The notes beneath the pieces were generated by a model. That model did not search any database, was not told the origin of the DNA, and saw only the letters and a list, made by a program, of their open reading frames with translations. This document shows, piece after piece, positions 59,585-64,000 of a stretch of 64,000 nt of DNA. A program made the translations under genes and the position numbers. This stretch comes from Sphingomonas sediminicola (GTDB lineage: Bacteria > Pseudomonadota > Alphaproteobacteria > Sphingomonadales > Sphingomonadaceae), in contig NZ_CP060782.1 of assembly GCF_014489515.1 (NCBI RefSeq), positions 248,001 through 312,000 on the forward strand, in the 5' to 3' direction. Position 1 is the first letter of the stretch. Every line of letters starts with the position of its first letter.

Positions 59585-59677
59585 CTCTTCGTTAAACCCG
59601 CTTAATCATTGTCGATGGCACCGGTCTTAAAGCCTGGCCCTTGAAGACATTCTGAAACACGCTGGTTAATTTACCCC

Positions 59678-59908
59678 TCACGTATCCTTCGCGTCCTTTA
59701 ACCCTTCCGTCGCCGGCGATTCCGCGAAGGCGCCGCCAAGGACGTCTCGGGCTTCACGCCACCCGGGACCGGCCGCCAGAAGGCGAGCGATCGCTAGCCT
59801 GCGGTCGCCCCGCGCGCTGGCGAGCTGGGCCTCGAACGCTGCGACAAGCTCAGCGGCATCCATGCCGACAGGTCCCGCAGCAGTGAATTTCGACTCCGGC
59901 CGAGACAA
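59678..59908 (-). CDS. Small hypothetical protein upstream of sciP (76 aa)
   Basis: A 76-residue acidic and Ala-rich frame: MSRPESKFTAAGPVGMDAAELVAAFEAQLASARGDRRLAIARLLAAGPGWREARDVLGGAFAESPATEGLKDAKDT. The core AELVAAFEAQLASARGDRRLAIARLL is a plausible two-helix segment. I do not recognise a family. It precedes sciP by 93 bases on the same strand. The TTAA-containing gap and composition do not exclude a chance frame. Confidence 0.4.
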   Translation of the reverse strand: MSRPESKFTAAGPVGMDAAELVAAFEAQLASARGDRRLAIARLLAAGPGWREARDVLGGAFAESPATEGLKDAKDT

Positions 59909-59993
59909 ATTACCCCTCTTCGACAGCCCCGACTGACTGTCGGCCTAGCTCACAGGGGTGAAATTCAGGTAAAGAGACCCCAAGAAAGCTCCA

Positions 59994-61109
59994 ATGCAGA
60001 TCGATTTCGGCCTCGATCGCGACCTTCGCGAAGCACGGATCGTCGTCGCCATGTCCGGCGGCGTCGACAGCTCCGTCGTGGCCGCGCTCGCCGCGCGTAC
60101 GGGCGCGGAGGTGATCGGCGTCACACTGCAGCTCTACGACCATGGCGAGGCGGCGAAACGTTCGGGCGCCTGCTGCGCGGGACAGGACATCTATGACGCG
60201 AGCATGGTCGCCGAGCGCCTCGGCATCGCGCACTACGTCCTCGATTACGAAAGCCGCTTCCGCGACAGCGTTATCGAGCATTTCGCCGACGAATATGCCC
60301 GGGGACGGACGCCTGTGCCTTGCTCGCTCTGCAACCAGGGCGTGAAGTTCAGGGACCTGGTGGCGTTCGCGAAGGAGCTTGGCGCGGACTGCCTCGCGAC
60401 CGGGCATTACGTCCGCCGCGTGGTGAACGGCGACAGTGTGGAACTTCACAAGGGCGCCGACCCGGCGCGCGACCAGAGCTACTTCCTCTACGGTACGACG
60501 CGCGAACAGCTGGATTTCCTGCGCTTTCCGCTAGGTGATCTTCCGAAAAGCGAGGTTCGCCGGATCGCCGAAGAGGAAGGGCTGATCGTTGCCGCCAAGC
60601 CCGACAGTCAGGACATCTGCTTCGTTCCCGACGGCGACTATGCGGGCCTTGTGCAGCGGCTTCGGCCGGAGACTATCGCCGCCGGAGAGATCGTCGACCT
60701 CGAAGGCCGCGTTCTCGGCACGCACCGCGGCGTCGTTCACTTCACGGTCGGACAGCGGCGCGGGATCGAGGTCGGCGGCCAGAAGGAGCCGCTCTACGTC
60801 GTCCGCATCGAGCCGGAGCAGCAGCGGCTGGTGGTGGGACCGCGCCGCGCGCTCGCCGTCGAGGAGATGCGTGTCGAGGAAATCAACTGGATCGCCGAGG
60901 ACCAGACGGAAATCGGCGTGAAGGTTCGGTCGCTCGCTTCGCCCGTTCCCGCAAGCATCGACGGCGGCCAGGTCCGCTTTGCGTCGGCAGAGTACGGTGT
61001 CGCGCCCGGCCAGGCCGCGGTCTTCTATGACGGCACGCGGATGCTCGGCGGAGGATGGATCGCCGAAACCCGGTCGGCGGTTCGAAGCGCGATGGATGCC
61101 GCCGCCTAG
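59994..61109 (+). CDS. mnmA: tRNA-specific 2-thiouridylase MnmA
   Basis: Adds sulfur to U34 of tRNA Glu, Gln and Lys with ATP. The 371-residue protein has the PP-loop [18 protein letters not shown] near residue 17, the tRNA and catalytic Cys regions [10 protein letters not shown] near residue 108 and DSQDICFV near residue 205, then [24 protein letters not shown] and the C-terminal barrel. Full length and intact. Start ATG 59994 ([15 protein letters not shown]). Overlaps the NUDIX gene by 14 bases. Confidence 0.96.
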   Translation: MQIDFGLDRDLREARIVVAMSGGVDSSVVAALAARTGAEVIGVTLQLYDHGEAAKRSGACCAGQDIYDASMVAERLGIAHYVLDYESRFRDSVIEHFADEYARGRTPVPCSLCNQGVKFRDLVAFAKELGADCLATGHYVRRVVNGDSVELHKGADPARDQSYFLYGTTREQLDFLRFPLGDLPKSEVRRIAEEEGLIVAAKPDSQDICFVPDGDYAGLVQRLRPETIAAGEIVDLEGRVLGTHRGVVHFTVGQRRGIEVGGQKEPLYVVRIEPEQQRLVVGPRRALAVEEMRVEEINWIAEDQTEIGVKVRSLASPVPASIDGGQVRFASAEYGVAPGQAAVFYDGTRMLGGGWIAETRSAVRSAMDAAA

Positions 61110-61560
61110 CGCCGGCATTCTGCTGTTCCGGCAGCGTGGGGAAGAAACCGAGGTCCTGCTGATCAAACCGGGCGGCCCTTTCTGGCGGAACAAGGACGCG
61201 GGCGCCTGGATGATCCCGAAAGGCGCGATCGAGCCGGGTGAGACCGCAGCCGATGCCGCTCTACGGGAGTTCGAGGAGGAAATCGGACATCCGCTCGGCG
61301 GGATCCCCTTTCCCTTGTGCTCGATCAAACAGTCGGGCGGAAAGCAGGTCGAGGTCTTCGCGGCAGAGGGCGACGTCGATGCAGCCGCGATCGAGAGCAT
61401 TCATTTCGAATTGGAATGGCCGCCGAAGAGCGGACGGATGCAGGCCTATCCCGAAGCTGAGGAAGCACGCTGGATGCCGCTGGGGAAGGCCCGGCGAATG
61501 ATGCTGCCAAGCCAGTTGCCAATCCTCGATGCGCTCGAAGCGAGGCTAAGAGGCAGATGA
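61096..61560 (+). CDS. NUDIX hydrolase
   Basis: A 154-residue NUDIX protein. The box [22 protein letters not shown] (GX5EX7REUXEEXGU) is complete near residues 50-71, with flanking [37 protein letters not shown], a substrate loop common to the AP4A-type/DUF group that hydrolyses nucleoside polyphosphates. ATG 61096 is chosen; it overlaps the mnmA stop in a different frame. Its end overlaps the APC permease gene by 15 bases. Substrate unknown. Confidence 0.9.
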   Translation: MPPPSAGILLFRQRGEETEVLLIKPGGPFWRNKDAGAWMIPKGAIEPGETAADAALREFEEEIGHPLGGIPFPLCSIKQSGGKQVEVFAAEGDVDAAAIESIHFELEWPPKSGRMQAYPEAEEARWMPLGKARRMMLPSQLPILDALEARLRGR

Positions 61561-62814
61561 TCGCTTCGGCGTAAAAAAATAGAGAAGCAACCCCGCGCCC
61601 GACAACACGGCGAGCGTCAGCCAGGCCGTCCGATCTGCCTGGGCCGCGACGAGCACGCAAATCAGCACACCGATGGCGGCGATCAGCCAGTGGGAGGCGC
61701 CGATGCGCTCGGGCGGTTGCGGCGCGCGCGGAAGAGCGAGGATCGTCACCGAGTAAATGATCATTCGCGCGAGAGTGCTGACTACCGCCAGCCAGACGAA
61801 GCTTCCGCTGATGGCGAGCACGGCGATCAGCCCAGCGAAAAATAAGATCGATGCAGCCGGCGTGTCGAACCGGCGATTGACCTTCGCCAGCCACCCCGGA
61901 AGCTCGCCGCGCTCTGCCATGGCAAAAGTAACTCGGGGCGTCGCGGCCATGTTGCTATGGAGGTTGCCGGCGGTGGAGAAGATCGCGGTTACGCCGATGA
62001 CAAGCGCGCCCACAGGTCCGATCAGCCATGCGCCAAGGGCAAGAAGAGGCGCGTCTTGTCCACTTTCGAGGCCAAAAGGAAAGACGGCGACAAAGGCCAG
62101 TTGCACGAAAAAATAAAGAAGCGCGACAGTGCCAATCGTCCCGAGCAGCGCCCGCGGAAGTGTGCGGTTCGGCTCCTTGGTCTCACCAGCCGTGACCGTG
62201 GCATTTTCGAATCCAACGAATGCGTAGAAGACGATCAGGACGCCCGTTTCGACCTCGTTGACCGGCGGAAGTGGACCGGGCGTCGGCACCCCAGCGATTA
62301 CGAGCGCTCCCAATGCCGCCAGCAGGAGAGGGACTGTCTTCAGCAAGGTCAGCCCGCCAAGCACTCGCATGGCCGAGCGGACGCCGGAAATGTTGATTGC
62401 CGCGAAGCCGGCCACCAACGCCAACATCAGTCCGACCCGGATCGCTCCGCCATCGGCGCCCGTCCACCAGCGCGCGAAATAGGAGACGAGCACGTTTAGG
62501 TTGGCCGCGAAGGCCGTCGCCCTCGCCACGTAATAGATCCACCCGAGCTCGAACCCGGCAAGTCTGCCGAACACGCGTCCGTAGGTCGCCGGTCCGCCGC
62601 TCTCCGGGAAAGCTGCAACGGAACGAGAGAAGGGAACCGCGATCAGCAACGACGCGATGCCGACCAGCGGGAAAAGCCAGGGCGCGGACGTGCCGAAATC
62701 CGCGGCCAAGGTCGCGGGGAGTGCGAAGATCGATGCTCCGATCGCGCCGTTGAATGCAAGCAGCAACGCCCCGCCGATACCGATCCGGCGCGGGAGACCG
62801 TGCTTGTCGCTCAA
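61546..62814 (-). CDS. APC-superfamily amino acid permease
   Basis: A 422-residue transporter with 12 membrane helices (for example IGIGGALLLAFNGAIGASIFALPATLA at the start with the GAIGA substrate loop, and FYAFVGFENATVTAGETKEPNRTLPRALLGTIGTVALLYFF in the centre). The FVGFENATVTAGE segment is the hallmark of the amino acid/choline family and ASIFA / helix I shows the unwound GxG. Start TTG 62814 overlaps the PhzF stop (TTGA); longer starts run into that gene. Amino acid uptake is likely; substrate unknown. Confidence 0.9.
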   Translation of the reverse strand: MSDKHGLPRRIGIGGALLLAFNGAIGASIFALPATLAADFGTSAPWLFPLVGIASLLIAVPFSRSVAAFPESGGPATYGRVFGRLAGFELGWIYYVARATAFAANLNVLVSYFARWWTGADGGAIRVGLMLALVAGFAAINISGVRSAMRVLGGLTLLKTVPLLLAALGALVIAGVPTPGPLPPVNEVETGVLIVFYAFVGFENATVTAGETKEPNRTLPRALLGTIGTVALLYFFVQLAFVAVFPFGLESGQDAPLLALGAWLIGPVGALVIGVTAIFSTAGNLHSNMAATPRVTFAMAERGELPGWLAKVNRRFDTPAASILFFAGLIAVLAISGSFVWLAVVSTLARMIIYSVTILALPRAPQPPERIGASHWLIAAIGVLICVLVAAQADRTAWLTLAVLSGAGLLLYFFTPKRSSAS

Positions 62815-63594
62815 AGCTGGAACGTACCCGCGATGATCGTGAAGCAACGTCCGCCGAGCGCCACACGGTCCCCTTGAGCCGGCAATGCAACACGCCTCTC
62901 CGCACGCTCGCCTGCAGCGCGGTAAAGCTCTCGCGGCCTAGGCGCTCAGCCCAGTAGGGCACCAGCGCTCCATGTGCCGACCCAGTCACCGGGTCTTCGT
63001 CGATTCCGGCATAGGGAACGAAGACCCGGCTGGCGATGTCCTGCTCCTCGCCTCTCGCCGTAACCACGGCCATGCGACGGATCGTCTTCAGTTTCGCGAA
63101 GTCGGGCGAAACCGCCAGCACCTCCGCTTCACTTTCAACCTGGATGATGGCGCTGTCGTTGAATCCCGGAGATGCCAGCCAGACCGGCCTCGGACTAAGG
63201 CCAGCGCCTCGCAAAGCTCGGGCTCATCGACCTCGATCAACTGGGCCGCCGGAAGGTCCAGTTCGAGCAGGTCGCCATTGCGCGTCACGGTCAGGATTCC
63301 GGCCTGCGTGCTGAACCGCACCCGGTCCATGTGGATCAATATGTGGCCGGCCGCGAGCGTCGCATGTCCGCAGAGGGGTACTTCGACCGCAGGCGTGAAC
63401 CACCGCAGCTCGTAGTCGGCATCCTCGCCCTCGAACGGGACCGTGAAGGCCGTCTCCGCGAGATTATTCTCCGCCGCGATCGCCTGCATCACGTCGTCCG
63501 GAAGCCACCGATCGAGCGGCATCACACCCGCCGGATTCCCCGTCAGGGGCCTCTCGGCAAACGCGTCCACCTGGAAGAAGGGAGTTCCGGTCAT
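62811..63594 (-). CDS. PhzF-family protein, two frameshifts
   Basis: A PhzF/diaminopimelate-epimerase-fold protein of about 261 residues after repair. Start ATG 63594 gives MTGTPFFQVDAFAERPLTGNPAGVMPLDRWLPDD; the catalytic Glu lies in NNLAETAFTVP, then RWFTPAVEVPLCGHATLAAGHIL and IDEDPVTGSAHGALVPYWAERLGR. Breaks near 63186 (ALVRGPVWLASPGFNDSAIIQV after repair) and near 62872 (CRLKGDRVALGGRCFTIIAGTFQL after repair), one missing base each. The family isomerises small metabolites. It overlaps the CDF transporter stop upstream and the APC start downstream. Confidence 0.85.
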
Positions 63595-64000
63595 GATGCC
63601 TTCTCCGTGATTTCGGACGGCAACATCGTTTCGCGGTCAGTGTGCCCTTCCGGATCGAGGTGGATCAGTATCTCTGTTGCAGGGAAGCGCGCCTGAAGCT
63701 CTTCCTCGATCCGATCCATCCGGTCGTGCGCATGCTGGACCGTCCAGTCGCCCGGCACCCAGACGTGGAATTGGGCGAAGTGATGCGTCCCGCTCGTGCG
63801 TGTGCGCAGGTCATGCAGTCCGGCAAGCTCGGGATATTCCTTCGCTGCCATCAGGAATCGCTCACGGATGTCTTCCGGCCACTCCCGGTCCATCAGCTGA
63901 TCGAGCGCATGGCTGGACGAAGTCCACGCTCCCCACAGCAACCAGAGTGCGATGAGCAGTCCGAAAACCGCGTCGGCGCCGGGCAATCCCGCGTATTGGT
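63591..64000 (-). CDS. Cation diffusion facilitator (CDF) transporter, partial
   Basis: The gene enters the window from the right; about 136 C-terminal residues are seen. The last membrane helix (ADAVFGLLIALWLLWGAWTSSSHALDQLMDRE) is followed by the cytoplasmic metal-binding ferredoxin-like domain: GLHDLRTRTSGTHHFAQFHVWVPGDWTVQHAHDRMDRIEEELQARFPATEILIHLDPEGH, with the family's HH and HAHD His residues, as in FieF. It exports Zn, Fe or another divalent metal. The stop overlaps the PhzF start. N-terminal helices lie outside the window. Confidence 0.92.
   Translation of the reverse strand, partial: QYAGLPGADAVFGLLIALWLLWGAWTSSSHALDQLMDREWPEDIRERFLMAAKEYPELAGLHDLRTRTSGTHHFAQFHVWVPGDWTVQHAHDRMDRIEEELQARFPATEILIHLDPEGHTDRETMLPSEITEKAS

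Overview
The window is most likely from a sphingomonad-type alphaproteobacterium (Sphingomonas or a relative). GC content is high. It carries the CtrA inhibitor SciP, an ATP12-type F1 chaperone, a class I polyhydroxyalkanoate (PHA) synthase and phasin, GlpX, a glutathione-dependent formaldehyde pathway, and DUF4893/DUF2721 proteins typical of that order. The assignment rests on gene content and protein character only, with no rRNA or search result behind it.

Layout. (1) Positions 1 to about 12.6 kb look like an integrated mobilizable element, visibly less GC-rich than the rest. It has a tyrosine integrase, a lone DUF2384 antitoxin-type domain, a rolling-circle Rep, a small MobA/MobL-type relaxase and a MobV relaxase preceded by an inverted repeat that could be an oriT. 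The cargo is a type IIG restriction-modification enzyme, a Fic protein, a P63C-domain protein behind a cluster of palindromes, a small protein with a nuclease-like E-x-K motif, and a TPM-domain lipoprotein. The left end is outside the window and no att duplication was found. (2) 12.8-17.5 kb, minus strand: a formaldehyde detoxification operon (GATase, frmA, cupin, VOC, fghA, MgtC/DUF4010). (3) 17.5-22.2 kb, plus strand: SDR, enoyl-CoA hydratase, acyl-CoA dehydrogenase, RidA and an aryl-CoA ligase, resembling 2-aminobenzoyl-CoA catabolism, with an esterase and the propionyl-CoA block behind it. (4) 22.9-30.2 kb: methylmalonyl-CoA mutase, PccA, PccB and methylmalonyl-CoA epimerase, which convert propionyl-CoA to succinyl-CoA. 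(5) 30.4-35.1 kb: a glycan locus (glycosyltransferase, UDP-galactopyranose mutase, GH43 and GH1-like hydrolases). (6) 35.2-64 kb: housekeeping genes, including glpX, a class I/II aminotransferase, phaC, rluC-like, ATP12, gmk, phasin, clpS, murA, an RND pump with its adaptor, sciP and mnmA, ending in a CDF transporter cut by the window edge.

The whole window shares one peculiarity. At least 17 genes, including murA, pccA and phaC, are broken by 23 frameshifts, and every one can be repaired by restoring a single missing base, usually in a G or C run. A uniform direction in genes that should be under selection points to base-deletion errors in the sequence, not real gene decay. I therefore list these as single genes spanning the break and give the approximate break point.

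The most distinctive biology is the element at the left: three different HUH-type nucleases (Rep, MobA/L-like, MobV) beside one integrase, and a Fic/P63C pair with four near-identical palindromic sites between them. The second is the phasin promoter, which carries a long inverted repeat suited to a PHA-responsive repressor. No tRNA, rRNA, CRISPR array or insertion sequence was seen.
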